64,000 nucleotides of DNA from Polaromonas sp. AET17H-212 (GCF_002379085.1 NZ_NBZW01000014.1:52526-116525); one strand, 5' to 3'; shown: positions 44,885 through 54,599, numbered from the stretch's first letter. The notes: a model not told the origin generated them from the sequence alone. Program-made: numbers and translations.

Positions 44885-44923
44885 AAAAGCGTGATGGGTA
44901 ACCATCACGCTTTTCTTTTTTTT
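44885..44923 (+). terminator. Strong Rho-independent terminator after the glycine-zipper gene
   Basis: A perfect 13-bp stem (AAAAGCGTGATGG / CCATCACGCTTTT) with a GTAA loop is followed by a T-rich tail (TTTTCTTTTTTTT). The symmetrical A- and T-runs would let it work in either direction. Confidence 0.92.
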
Positions 44924-45033
44924 CCGTTTGCAACCTGGCCTCGCAGTTCACGCAGAGTGTGCGAAGATTGTTGACAGGCAACCCCCTTCCCCTCCGCAGA
45001 CGGCGGACCCCGGCAACCCATGAAAGAAGTGAT

Positions 45034-45315
45034 ATGAAGGCCATCTGGAACGGCGCAGTGATTGCGCAAAGCGACGACACCGTGGTGCTCGAAGGCAACC
45101 ACTATTTCCCCGAAAGTTCGCTCAATCGCGACTACGTCACCTTCAGCAACCACCACACCATGTGCGCCTGGAAAGGGCAGGCCAGCTACTACTCGCTGCT
45201 GGTCAATGGCGAGATGAACACCGACGCCGCCTGGTATTACCCCGACCCGAAACCCGAGGCCGACAACATCAAGGGCCATGTGGCTTTCTGGAAGGGTGTG
45301 AAGATCGAACCCTGA
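45034..45315 (+). CDS. DUF427 family protein
   Basis: The 93-residue protein matches DUF427: MKAIWNGAVIAQSDDTVVLEGNHYFP, then TMCAWKGQASYYSL and WYYPDPKPEADNIKGHVAFW. The family is a small beta-barrel of unknown function, common in bacteria. It lies alone between a terminator and a Usp gene 40 nt downstream. Confidence 0.9.
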   Translation: MKAIWNGAVIAQSDDTVVLEGNHYFPESSLNRDYVTFSNHHTMCAWKGQASYYSLLVNGEMNTDAAWYYPDPKPEADNIKGHVAFWKGVKIEP

Positions 45316-45355
45316 TGCCCCGGCCCGAGTGAGTTTTTGCGAAGAAAGCCAGATC

Positions 45356-45793
45356 ATGTTCAAACACATCCTGTTGCCGGTTGACGGCTCCTCCACCTCG
45401 ATGATGGCGGTCGACAAGGCCTGCGGGCTGGCCCAGGCTTTCAAAAGCAAGGTGACGGTGATCTACGTGATCGATCCCTACGCCTTCAGCGGGGTAGGCA
45501 CCGATTTCGCCTATGGCCAGGCCCAATACCTCGGAGCGGCCACGGCGGAAGCCAACGAAGCCCTCAAGGGCGCCACGCAGGTGCTGGAAGCGGCAGGTGT
45601 GGCGGTCAAGGCCTCCGTCATCGAAGGCCATGCGGTTTACCGCGGCATTCTGGAGACCGCCAGTGCGATCGGTGCCGACCTGATTGTGCTGGGGTCGCAC
45701 GGGCGCCGCGGACTGGAAAAACTCGTGCTTGGCAGCGTTGCCGCGCAGGTGCTGGCGCATGCGCACTTGCCGATTCTGGTGGTGCGGGACTGA
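45356..45793 (+). CDS. Universal stress protein, single UspA domain
   Basis: The 145-residue protein has the UspA N-terminus (FKHILLPVDGSSTS) and the ATP-binding G-x2-G-x9-G-S/A motif (GSHGRRGLEKLVLGSVA). I chose the ATG at 45356 because MFKHILLP is the conserved family beginning. It may be cotranscribed with the DUF427 gene. No FNR-type box is seen upstream. Confidence 0.92.
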   Translation: MFKHILLPVDGSSTSMMAVDKACGLAQAFKSKVTVIYVIDPYAFSGVGTDFAYGQAQYLGAATAEANEALKGATQVLEAAGVAVKASVIEGHAVYRGILETASAIGADLIVLGSHGRRGLEKLVLGSVAAQVLAHAHLPILVVRD

Positions 45794-45840
45794 GTTCTTT
45801 ACTCGGGGGATTGCCCGATCCCACCTGTTTTTTTTGCATC

Positions 45841-45894
45841 AAATCGGGCTGTATCCCATATAGTGAAAGCGCAAGAAGCTATCAAAAGTATAGC
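45841..45894 (+). repeat. Interspersed repeat copy R7
   Basis: The copy runs from AAATCGGGCTGTATCCCATA through GCAAGAAGCTATCAAAAGTA to a terminal TAGC and is one of the best preserved. It lies between the convergent Usp and SDR genes; the 123-nt gap contains nothing else notable. Confidence 0.6.
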
Positions 45895-45916
45895 GAACTG
45901 ACGTGCTGACCAGACT

Positions 45917-46672
45917 TCAGTCGCGCACATCGGCCACCGGCTGGTTGCCAAAGTCCGGCCGGGCCAGGTAGGCCAGGATGCGCGCGGCGGCTTCGTCCGG
46001 CGACGTCAGCTGGCCCTTGTCCTTGAGGCTGATGAAGTTCTGCTGGTCGGGAAACGCCGACGCGTCGGCGCTGCGCAACTGGATCTGCATGTCGGTGTCG
46101 ATCACGCCGGGCGCGAGCGAGCAGACCGCCGCGCCGTTCGGCTTGAGGGCTTCTTCGAGCGCCACGCAACGCGTGAAGTGGTCCATGCCGGCCTTGGCCG
46201 CGCAATAGATGGACTGCGAGGCCATGGCCTTGCGTCCCAGCCCCGACGAAATATTGAGCACCTTGCGCCGCGCCGGCCAGCTTTCGGTGGCGCGCAGAAA
46301 AGCCGCGGTCAGCTGCATGGGCGCTTCCAGGCCGACACGCAGCCCCAGGCGCAGATCGTCGGCGTCGGCATCGCTGAGCGGGCCGATGCGCGGAATCATG
46401 CCGGCGTTGTTGATCAGCACGGCGCTGGAGAAACCGGCGTGGGCCTGCTCGCGCAGCCATTGTTCGAGCCGCGCGCTGGCATCCGCGCTGCGCGCCAGGT
46501 CCAGCGTCCACTGCAGCAGCGGCGTGCCGGCGATCTTGGCCTGGGCGGCCAGGGTTTCATTGGCCTTGCGTGAAATGCACAGCAGGGTGTTGCCTGGCTT
46601 GAGCAGCTTGCGCGCCATGGCCAAGCCCATGCCGCGGGAGGCGCCGGTGAGGATAAAGAGGTGTTGGGTCAT
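45917..46672 (-). CDS. SDR family oxidoreductase
   Basis: The ATG at 46672 gives 251 residues with a classical short-chain dehydrogenase layout: cofactor loop TGASRGMG, NNAG in LINNAGMIP, catalytic Ser in LNISSGLG, and YxxxK in YCAAKAG. The pattern resembles sepiapterin-reductase-like or YueD-type SDRs. The substrate is unknown. It is 50 nt downstream of the dioxygenase gene on the same strand. Confidence 0.9.
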   Translation of the reverse strand: MTQHLFILTGASRGMGLAMARKLLKPGNTLLCISRKANETLAAQAKIAGTPLLQWTLDLARSADASARLEQWLREQAHAGFSSAVLINNAGMIPRIGPLSDADADDLRLGLRVGLEAPMQLTAAFLRATESWPARRKVLNISSGLGRKAMASQSIYCAAKAGMDHFTRCVALEEALKPNGAAVCSLAPGVIDTDMQIQLRSADASAFPDQQNFISLKDKGQLTSPDEAAARILAYLARPDFGNQPVADVRD

Positions 46673-46722
46673 GGCTAGCGATATTACCGACAAACGGTGA
46701 CGCTGAGCCTTGTTCCTGCGGA

Positions 46723-47370
46723 TCAGGCGGCCAGCACGATGGGAAAGCGGGCCTGCAGGCCGTCGCTGCCCGGCGCAAACGGCACGGTCAGGGCCGCGCG
46801 GTCCGCCTCGCCCAGGCTGCGCCACAGGAAGTCGCGGGGATTGCCGGGGTCGCCGGCCACATACAGCTGGGTGGTCAGCAGCTCCCGCTGGCCGAGTCTG
46901 ACCTTGACGTGGATATGCGGTGTGCGCCCGGCATAGGCCACCGGGCGCAGGGTGCGAAAGCGGTAGCTGCCGTCGGCGCCCACCGTCACCCGGCCAAAGC
47001 CCTGGAAGCGGCGGTCGGCCCTGTCGCCGTCACCCGGGTGGTGGTAGTGACCGGCGTGGTCGCATTGCCAGATCTCCACCTGCGCGCCGGCCACGGGTTT
47101 TCCGGCCAGGTCGCTGACGCTGCCCTCGATCCAGGCGCTTTGCCCTTCGGGGTAAGTCAGCGCGCCGTTGCGCAGCAGGTCGTGGTCGCTGTCCCGGGGC
47201 AGGACCACCGGGTAAAACGGCCCCTCGGTTTGCGCCGGTGTGGCGCGGCGGCTGGCGGCCGGCTGGGCGCGCGGGCCCAGCCACAGGGCAGGCGCCGCCG
47301 CCAGGGCGGCGGCCACGGTGCGGCGGCGCAGCAGGGCGGCCGGGGAAGAAGGCGGTGGGGCAGGGCGCAT
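46723..47370 (-). CDS. Intradiol ring-cleavage dioxygenase-like protein, exported
   Basis: The 215-residue protein has an N-terminal RR-containing hydrophobic leader (RRRTVAAALAAAPALWLG), then the intradiol dioxygenase beta-sandwich: TEGPFYPVVLPRDSDHDLL, QVEIWQCDHAGHYHHPG, RTLRPVAYAGRTPHIHVKV. The Tyr and His ligands of the non-haem Fe(III) (two Tyr, HIH) can be assigned. Cytoplasmic relatives cleave catechols; exported members may act on lignin-type aromatics or be inactive. It is not beside other aromatic-degradation genes. Confidence 0.85.
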   Translation of the reverse strand: MRPAPPPSSPAALLRRRTVAAALAAAPALWLGPRAQPAASRRATPAQTEGPFYPVVLPRDSDHDLLRNGALTYPEGQSAWIEGSVSDLAGKPVAGAQVEIWQCDHAGHYHHPGDGDRADRRFQGFGRVTVGADGSYRFRTLRPVAYAGRTPHIHVKVRLGQRELLTTQLYVAGDPGNPRDFLWRSLGEADRAALTVPFAPGSDGLQARFPIVLAA

Positions 47371-47449
47371 CGGTGGTCTCCGGTGATCAACATGAGAGGC
47401 GAAGCCGGCACTGAAGTTCCGGCCTGGCGCCCCGGCTTGTCAGCAGGTG

Positions 47450-48724
<1,275 letters not shown>

Positions 48725-48739
48725 GCTGCAGGCTGCTTT

Positions 48740-48883
48740 TTATTTGTTTTTCAGCTTGCCGCGCACGGGGACTTGCGTGACGACGGTCGGACGCACCGCA
48801 TCGGGCGACACGGCTTTCGGGGGCGCCGTGTCCTTCTTGGGCTTCTTGACCATCTTGTCCTTGTTTTGCTGTCCTTTTGCCAT
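48740..48883 (-). CDS. Very small basic protein, 47 residues
   Basis: This short frame starts at ATG (48883) behind GGAGA and encodes a Lys-rich N-terminal half (MAKGQQNKDKMVKKPKKD) and a Val/Pro/Thr end (VTQVPVRGKLKNK). It has neither membrane helix nor Cys. Its codon usage matches the GC-rich neighbours. It is probably a real gene of unknown function, lying between NDH-2 and VF530 on the same strand, perhaps nucleic acid- or ribosome-associated by charge. Confidence 0.65.
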   Translation of the reverse strand: MAKGQQNKDKMVKKPKKDTAPPKAVSPDAVRPTVVTQVPVRGKLKNK

Positions 48884-48922
48884 GGTGTTCTCCGGTGGGT
48901 TGATGGGGATGTAGCGTGATTA

Positions 48923-50230
48923 TCAGTGCAACTTGATGCGCGGGCGATAGGTGCGGTCAATCATTTCCGACAGCGTGATCAGGGCGGTTTTTTTCCAGCC
49001 ACCCAGCGCCAGCTGGTGCTGCTTGTGCAGCGCCCAGTACATGATCTTGGCGAGCTGCCCCTCGATGAAAAAACTGCCCTTGGTCAGGCTGCCCATCAGG
49101 CTGCCGACCGAGGAATACTCCGACAGCGACACCAGCGAGCCCTGGTCCCGGAAGACAAAGGGGGAAACCGGCTCGCCGCGCTGCAGCCGCGGCAGCGCCC
49201 TGACCAGGTACATCGCCTGCTGGTAGGCGGCCTGCGCACGCGGCGGCACCCAGGTGCCGTCGGGCTGCTGACAGGCGGCGCAGTCGCCGAAAGCGAAGAT
49301 GCTGGCATCCGTGGTCTGCAGGTTGCCGTTGACGACGAGCTGGTTCAGCCGGTTGGTTTCCAGGGGGGCATCACCGCCGAGGCTTTTCAGGAAGTCCGCC
49401 GCCTTCACGCCGGCCGCCCAGACCGAGAGACTGGAGGAAATCACCTTGCCGCTGGCCATCTTCAGGCTGTCCGCGGTGACCTCCACCACCTTCTCATTGG
49501 TATGCACCTCGATGGCCAGCTTGCGCAGTTCGCGCAGGGCCGCATCGCTCAGGCGTTCGGGCAGTTGAGCCAGCAGGCGCGGGGCCGCTTCGATCAGCAC
49601 GATCTGCAGGTCTTTTTCCGGGTGGATGTGGTCGAAGCCGAAATGGGCCAGCACCTTGGCCGACGCATGGAGTTCGGCGGCCAGCTCCACACCGGTGGCG
49701 CCGCCACCGACAATGGCCACCGTCAGGCGCCCGCTGCCGGCACTGCGCGGCACGGTTTGCGCCCGTATGCAGGCGTTGATCAGGCGGTCGTTGAAACGTT
49801 TGGCCGCTTGCGGGCTGTCCAGCTTGATCGTGTGCTCGGCCGCACCCAGGGTGCCGAAGTCGTTGGTCTGGCTGCCCACGGCAATCACCAGCGTGTCGTA
49901 GCCCAGCTGCTGCGCCGGCGTGATCTCGCGCCCGGCCTCGTCGTGGCTGGCGGCCAGCTGCAGGGTTTTGGCGCTGCGGTCCACGCCTTCGAGGCGGCCG
50001 AGGCGGAACTTGAAATGGTTCCAGCGCGCCTGCGCCAGATACTCGATCTCTTCGGCATGGGTGTCAAAACTGCCGGCCGCCAGCTGGTGCAGCAGCGGCT
50101 TCCACACATGGGTGCGCGCGGCGTCCACCAGCGTGATTTCGGCCTGGCCTTTTTTGCCCAGACGCTTGCCCAGTTGCGTGGCCAGCGCCAGCCCGCCTGC
50201 GCCGCCGCCGACGATGACGATACGTTGCAT
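48923..50230 (-). CDS. ndh: Type II NADH dehydrogenase (NDH-2)
   Basis: This 435-residue flavoprotein has the FAD Rossmann motif IVIVGGGAGGLALA at its start, the NAD(P)H-binding motif VAIVGGGATGVELAAELH near the middle, and the second FAD motif IFAFGDCA. The C-terminal amphipathic region (KIMYWALHKQHQLALGGWKK) would anchor it to the inner membrane. It transfers electrons from NADH to quinone without pumping protons. A large hairpin lies just upstream of its ribosome binding site AGGAGG. Confidence 0.9.
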   Translation of the reverse strand: MQRIVIVGGGAGGLALATQLGKRLGKKGQAEITLVDAARTHVWKPLLHQLAAGSFDTHAEEIEYLAQARWNHFKFRLGRLEGVDRSAKTLQLAASHDEAGREITPAQQLGYDTLVIAVGSQTNDFGTLGAAEHTIKLDSPQAAKRFNDRLINACIRAQTVPRSAGSGRLTVAIVGGGATGVELAAELHASAKVLAHFGFDHIHPEKDLQIVLIEAAPRLLAQLPERLSDAALRELRKLAIEVHTNEKVVEVTADSLKMASGKVISSSLSVWAAGVKAADFLKSLGGDAPLETNRLNQLVVNGNLQTTDASIFAFGDCAACQQPDGTWVPPRAQAAYQQAMYLVRALPRLQRGEPVSPFVFRDQGSLVSLSEYSSVGSLMGSLTKGSFFIEGQLAKIMYWALHKQHQLALGGWKKTALITLSEMIDRTYRPRIKLH

Positions 50231-50246
50231 GAATTTCCCTCCTCGG

Positions 50247-50303
50247 CATCAGGCGCCGGCAGTGTTGTTGTGGCGACATGGTAACTGCCGGGGGTGCCTG
50301 ATG
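50247..50303 (-). other. Large imperfect hairpin in the ndh leader
   Basis: CATCAGGCGCCGGCAGT (50247-50263) pairs with ACTGCCGG-GGGT-GCCTGATG (50284-50303): 16 base pairs with a small internal loop and a 20-nt apical loop. It sits directly upstream of the ndh Shine-Dalgarno sequence (AGGAGG near 50237-50243), so in the transcript it could affect translation. It could equally be a protein-binding dyad. Confidence 0.5.
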
Positions 50304-50336
50304 TTGCCGCGGGTTTGGGGTGGAGACTCTATCGTT

Positions 50337-50477
50337 GTGGAAATCGGGGTGAGAGTGATTGGGTTTCTGGTGTGGATAGCTTTGGTGGTCGGCCAACAAG
50401 CCGGGGCGAGACCCGGCTTGCTGGCGGCACTACGCCAGATCGAGCAGGCAAAAAAGGCAGCCAACCCTCACCGCTGA
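50337..50477 (+). CDS. Possible small membrane protein, 46 residues
   Basis: A GTG-started frame encodes a hydrophobic helix (VIGFLVWIALVVGQQAG) followed by a basic amphipathic helix (LLAALRQIEQAKKAANPHR). GGAG lies 11 nt upstream, too far to be convincing. Codon choice (AGA, ATT, CTA) is less GC-biased than in neighbours. Its end overlaps the cytochrome gene stop on the other strand. It may be a real small protein or a chance frame; the remaining 237-nt gap has only the ndh hairpin. Confidence 0.25.
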   Translation: MEIGVRVIGFLVWIALVVGQQAGARPGLLAALRQIEQAKKAANPHR

Positions 50478-51745
50478 TTCTCCCCGCGCATGCGATTGAT
50501 CTCGGTCGGCGTCACCGCGCTCGCCTGGTGGCCCCAGGCGCTGCGCAGGTAAGTCAGCAGCTCGGCCAGTTCGGTGTCGTCGAGCACCAGGACAAACGGC
50601 GGCATGCCGAAGGGGCGCGGGTTGCCGGCCGTGGCTGGGGCATAACCGCCGTTGAGCACGATCTGCACGAGGTTGGCGGTGGCGTCCATGGTCACGGCGC
50701 GGTTGCCGGCCAGCGCCGGGTAGGCGCCCGGCACGCCCTGTCCCTGGTCGCCGTGGCACTGCGCGCAATGCTGCTCGTAGAGCTTGGCGCCGGCGGCCGG
50801 CGGCCGGCCAGCCACTGCGGTGGAAGCGCGGGCCACCGGCGCAGGCGGCAGCGACTTCAGGAACACGGCCATCGCCGCCAGGTCCTGATCGCTCATATGC
50901 TGGGTACTGTGCAGCACCACCTCGGCCATGGGCCCGAGCACCGAACCGCGCGGCGACACGCCGGTCTTGAGCAGCGCCGCAATGTCCTGCGGCGTCCAGT
51001 CGGCCACGCCGGCCTCCGACGCCGAGGTCAGCGAGGGCGCGTACCAGTTCTGCATCGGGATCAGGCCGCCGGCCAGGTCCAGCGGGGTGTTGCTGGCCCC
51101 CAGCGCATTGCGCGTGCTGTGGCAGGCGCTGCAGTGGCCCAGGCCGCGCACCAGGTAGGCGCCGCGGTTCCACTCGGCCGATTGTTTCGTGTCGGGCTCG
51201 TAACGCCCCGGGCTGAAGTACAGCGCGCGCCAGACCGCCAGCGCGGCCTGCGTGCTGAAGGGCCAGCGCAGGGTGTGGGGCGTGTTGGGCTGCGTGGCCG
51301 GCGGCAGGCTGTGCAGGTAGGCGTAGAGCGCGTCCGAGTCTTCGCGCGTGATTTCGGTGTAGTTGGTGTAGGGGAAGGCCGGATAAAGCAGGCGGCCGTC
51401 CCGGGAGCGGCCGTTGTGCATGGCACGCCAGAAGTGGGTAGGCGACCATTGCCCGATGCCGGTGCTGCGGTCGGATGTCAGGTTGCTCGAGTACACGGTG
51501 CCGAACGGCGTGTCTATGCCGCGGCCGCCGGCGTAGGGAGTACCGCCGCGCGCGGTGTGGCAACTCATGCAGTTGCCGGCGCGCGCGAGGTAGGCACCAC
51601 GTGCTATCCGCGCCGGCAGCGCGGCGGCGGTGGCCACCGGGGTCGTGACGTTGGGTTCATCACGCACGTTGAGCTGCCAGACGAGGGCGGCCAGTGCCAG
51701 CATGGCCACGGCGAGGCCCAGGATCCAGATGGCGAGCCGCTTCAT
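50468..51745 (-). CDS. Tri-haem c-type cytochrome, membrane-anchored
   Basis: The start at 51745 gives 425 residues. One N-terminal helix (LAIWILGLAVAMLALAALVW) is followed by three CXXCH haem sites: GNCMSCHTA, HCSACHSTR and CAQCHGDQG. The order and spacing match the cytochrome subunit of membrane alcohol, gluconate or aldehyde dehydrogenases, but no catalytic dehydrogenase gene is adjacent. Instead it overlaps (ATGA) a di-haem cytochrome gene. It probably moves electrons from a periplasmic donor to quinone or oxidase. Confidence 0.92.
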   Translation of the reverse strand: MKRLAIWILGLAVAMLALAALVWQLNVRDEPNVTTPVATAAALPARIARGAYLARAGNCMSCHTARGGTPYAGGRGIDTPFGTVYSSNLTSDRSTGIGQWSPTHFWRAMHNGRSRDGRLLYPAFPYTNYTEITREDSDALYAYLHSLPPATQPNTPHTLRWPFSTQAALAVWRALYFSPGRYEPDTKQSAEWNRGAYLVRGLGHCSACHSTRNALGASNTPLDLAGGLIPMQNWYAPSLTSASEAGVADWTPQDIAALLKTGVSPRGSVLGPMAEVVLHSTQHMSDQDLAAMAVFLKSLPPAPVARASTAVAGRPPAAGAKLYEQHCAQCHGDQGQGVPGAYPALAGNRAVTMDATANLVQIVLNGGYAPATAGNPRPFGMPPFVLVLDDTELAELLTYLRSAWGHQASAVTPTEINRMRGENQR

Positions 51746-52488
51746 GGCCGGGTGCCCCGGGGTGCGGTGGCGCTGCCGCATGCCGGCACCAGCTGGCCGG
51801 CGGGCGCGGCCGGCAGGGCCGTCGCCGGTTTGCTGCTGGCCGGCAGGGGCTGGGCCGCCAGCCAGCTGGTGGCGGCATGGATGTCTGCGTCGCTCATCCG
51901 GGCGACGATGTCGGCCATACAGTCCGGCGCATGGGCGCGCCGCTGTCCGGTGCGCCAGGCGCCGAGCTGCGCGTTCAGGTAGTCGCGCGGCAGGCCCAGC
52001 AGGCCGGGCACATGGGGGGTGACGCCGGTCATGGCCTGGCCGTGGCAGGACACGCAGGCCGGCAGGCGCCGCCCAGGGTCACCCTGCATGACAAGCGCCT
52101 TGCCGCGCTGCAACACGTCAGGCGCAGCAGCCGGTGCGGCCGGGCCCGGGTAGGGCAGATCGAGGGCCGAAAAGTAGCGCGCAATTTCCATCAGGTAGTC
52201 ATCGGACAGCGGATCGACCAGCTGCGTCATCAACGCGTAGTGGCGCCGGCCGTCGCGGAAGTTGAGCAGCTGGTTGTACAGGTAGCCGGCGGGTTTGCCG
52301 GCCAGCCGTGGGTAGTAGCCGTCGGGGCCGGCGCGCCCTTGGGCGCCGTGGCAGGCGGTGCAGGCCAGGGTGCGTTGGGCGATGGTGTTTTCAAACGGCG
52401 CGGCGGCCAGCGCCGGGGCGAGGGCGGACCCGGCCAAGGTGAGGGCCGCCAGTCGGCGCGCCCAAGGGGAAGTTGCTGAAAAAGTCAT
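51742..52488 (-). CDS. Di-haem cytochrome c4-like protein
   Basis: From the ATG at 52488 the protein has an export signal (LAALTLAGSALAPALAAA) and two CXXCH haem domains: CTACHGAQG and CVSCHGQA. Each is followed by a GYYPRLAGK or HVPGLLGLP segment as in cytochrome c4. The C-terminal Ala/Pro tail has an isolated Cys. An earlier in-frame ATG (52512) is possible. It is the first gene of a two-gene operon with the tri-haem protein, and the region upstream holds a MocR-type operator. Confidence 0.9.
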   Translation of the reverse strand: MTFSATSPWARRLAALTLAGSALAPALAAAPFENTIAQRTLACTACHGAQGRAGPDGYYPRLAGKPAGYLYNQLLNFRDGRRHYALMTQLVDPLSDDYLMEIARYFSALDLPYPGPAAPAAAPDVLQRGKALVMQGDPGRRLPACVSCHGQAMTGVTPHVPGLLGLPRDYLNAQLGAWRTGQRRAHAPDCMADIVARMSDADIHAATSWLAAQPLPASSKPATALPAAPAGQLVPACGSATAPRGTRP

Positions 52489-52553
52489 TGGCATGACCAC
52501 ATCATGAGCCATGGCGTCACCAAGCGTAAGACTCAGATGCCGTGCAAAAAACC

Positions 52554-52592
52554 ATATCAGATGATAAAGCAGAAAAATTTACAATATCAGAT
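52554..52592 (+). promoter_or_regulatory. Candidate MocR operator: two direct repeats 30 bp apart
   Basis: ATATCAGAT occurs at 52554-52562 and again at 52584-52592, exactly 30 bp (three helical turns) apart. Tandem direct repeats on the same face of the helix are the known recognition pattern of MocR/GabR/PdxR regulators. They lie in the divergent gap between the cytochrome operon and the MocR gene, so both could be controlled. Confidence 0.65.
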
Positions 52593-52606
52593 TCGGCCCC
52601 CGGGCC

Positions 52607-54085
52607 GTGCCGGAACCTGGAGCGGGCAAGCCCTTGAAGCGCTACGAACAACTCGTTGAACTGCTGGCCGCCGACATTCGCAACGGGCGGCTGGCGCCGG
52701 GCGCGCGTCTGCCCTCGATACGGACCATCACGCTGCAGCATGGCCTGAGCGCGTCCACCGCCTTCAAGGCCTACTACCGGCTGGAAGAAAAGGGCCTGGT
52801 GCGGGCCCGGCCCCGGTCCGGCTACTACGTGATCGGCCCGCCCGTGCTCGCCCTCGCACCGGGCGGCCAGGCAGGCGTGAGGGAGAAAAGAAAACCCGCG
52901 CATGTGTCGTCCAGACTGGATGTCAGCGAACTGGTGTTTTCGGTGCTGGACGCGGTGCAGGACGCGGACATCGTGCCGCTGGGCTCGGCCTTTCCCAGTC
53001 CGGACCTGTTTCCGCTGCAGCGTCTGGGCAAGTCGCTGGCCCGTGTCGCGCCGCGCCTGCACGGTCGGGAGATGGTGGCGCATCTTGCGCAGGGCCACCC
53101 GGCGTTGCGTCAGCAGATTGCGCTGCGTTACCTGGCGATGGGAATCGCGCAGCCGATGGATGAGCTGGTCATTACCAGCGGCGCGCTCGAAGCCCTGAAC
53201 CTGTGTCTGTCGGCGGTGGCGCAACCGGGCGATCTGGTGGCGATCGAGTCGCCCGGGTTTTACGCCAGCCTGCAGGCGCTGGAACGGCTGAACATGCAAG
53301 CCCTGGAGATACCGGTGCACCCGCAGGACGGGCTGGACCTGGCCGCGCTGGGCAAGGCGCTGGAGCGGCATCCGGTGAAAGCCTGCTGGTTCATGACCTC
53401 GTTCCAGAACCCAACGGGCACCAGCCTGTCACGGGAGAAAAAACAGGCGCTCGTGGCGCTGCTGGCCGGGCGCGGCATTCCGCTGATCGAGGACGATGTT
53501 TATGGCGAGCTGTATTTCGGCGAGCGCGCACCGTGGCCGGCCAAGGCCTTTGACCGCGAGGGTCTGGTGATGCATTGCAGCTCCTTCAGCAAGACGCTGG
53601 CGCCGGGCTACCGCGTGGGCTGGGTCTCGCCCGGACGTTTCGGCGAGCGTATTGCCCGGCTGCAGCTCATGACCACCCTGTCGGCCAGCCTGCCGGCGCA
53701 ACTGGCGCTGGCCGACTACCTGCAGCACGGCGGTTACGACAAACACCTGCGCAAGCTGCGCCATGCGATGGAGGCCCAACTGGCCAGCTTGCTGGCCGCG
53801 ATCGCGCGGCATTTTCCGCCCGGTGTGCGGGTGGGGCGGCCGGCGGGCGGCTATTTCGTCTGGGTGGCGTTTGACGCCGGTTTTGATGCGCTGGCCCTGT
53901 ACGAGGCGGCGCTGGCACACGGCATCAGCGTGGCTCCCGGTCCGATTTTTTCAGCGCGGCGGGATTTTCGCCATTGCCTGCGGCTCAATTACGGCCATCC
54001 CTGGGGTGCGCGGCTGGAGGACGCGGTGCGCACGCTGGGGGTGTTGGCCCGCCAGCAAAGCCCGTATGCCGAGCCGGGTCCCTAG
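52607..54085 (+). CDS. MocR family regulator (GntR-type HTH fused to aminotransferase fold)
   Basis: The 492-residue protein has an N-terminal GntR winged helix (KRYEQLVELLAADIRNGRLAPGARLPSIRTI) and a fold type I aminotransferase domain with the PLP Lys in SFSKTLAPGYRVGW and ITSGALEALNLCL upstream. MocR proteins sense PLP or an amino compound and often control genes for amine or vitamin B6 metabolism; here the divergent genes are cytochromes. The start is GTG (52607), with TTG at 52634 as an alternative. Self-regulation through the upstream repeats is likely. Confidence 0.9.
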   Translation: MPEPGAGKPLKRYEQLVELLAADIRNGRLAPGARLPSIRTITLQHGLSASTAFKAYYRLEEKGLVRARPRSGYYVIGPPVLALAPGGQAGVREKRKPAHVSSRLDVSELVFSVLDAVQDADIVPLGSAFPSPDLFPLQRLGKSLARVAPRLHGREMVAHLAQGHPALRQQIALRYLAMGIAQPMDELVITSGALEALNLCLSAVAQPGDLVAIESPGFYASLQALERLNMQALEIPVHPQDGLDLAALGKALERHPVKACWFMTSFQNPTGTSLSREKKQALVALLAGRGIPLIEDDVYGELYFGERAPWPAKAFDREGLVMHCSSFSKTLAPGYRVGWVSPGRFGERIARLQLMTTLSASLPAQLALADYLQHGGYDKHLRKLRHAMEAQLASLLAAIARHFPPGVRVGRPAGGYFVWVAFDAGFDALALYEAALAHGISVAPGPIFSARRDFRHCLRLNYGHPWGARLEDAVRTLGVLARQQSPYAEPGP

Positions 54086-54483
54086 CGCTTGGGGCTGCTG
54101 CGCAGGCAGGCCAGGAAGTGGTCCCAGCTGGCCTGCAGCTCTCTCATGCGGGCGCCCTTGTCGAGCACGGCGCCGCTGGCCGCCTCGGTGCGCCTGACCA
54201 CCTTGGACAGGGCGCTGGCCGGCAGGGGCCCGACCTGCTGGCGCATGGCGCCGGCCTTAATGCGCATGTCCGAGATATCGTCCTTGACCAGTGACTTGTT
54301 GGACGCGCAGGCGATGCCGCCCACCAGTTCGGCCATTTCTGCCAAAGCCGGGTCCAGGTACCAGACCGCCACCGTGCCTAGTGCCAGTGCCCAGATGCGC
54401 TTGTCGCGTGTGGGCGCGACGTGAATCGACCCGGCAACGGGTGCCGCGGTCTCCTGGGGTTCGGTTGCGAGTGACGTCTTCAT
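54082..54483 (-). CDS. Protein of unknown function with one membrane helix
   Basis: The ATG at 54483 gives 133 residues: an N-terminal polar part, a hydrophobic segment (RIWALALGTVAVWYLDPALA), then a helical, mostly soluble region (CASNKSLVKDDISDMRIKAG, SKVVRRTEAASGAVLDKGAR). It has no recognised domain and two Cys. The C-terminal part could be a coiled coil. Its stop overlaps the end of the MocR gene by 4 bp. No functional context. Confidence 0.6.
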   Translation of the reverse strand: MKTSLATEPQETAAPVAGSIHVAPTRDKRIWALALGTVAVWYLDPALAEMAELVGGIACASNKSLVKDDISDMRIKAGAMRQQVGPLPASALSKVVRRTEAASGAVLDKGARMRELQASWDHFLACLRSSPKR

Positions 54484-54599
54484 GGAACTGCTGAGCTTGG
54501 CAGGCAAAGCTGAATTTTCCCTGACTTGTCCGGGGCCTGCTGGCCGGCGCCTGCAAGACGCTGTGCTACGCCTGCGCACTTCGACGGCCTTGGCGACGC

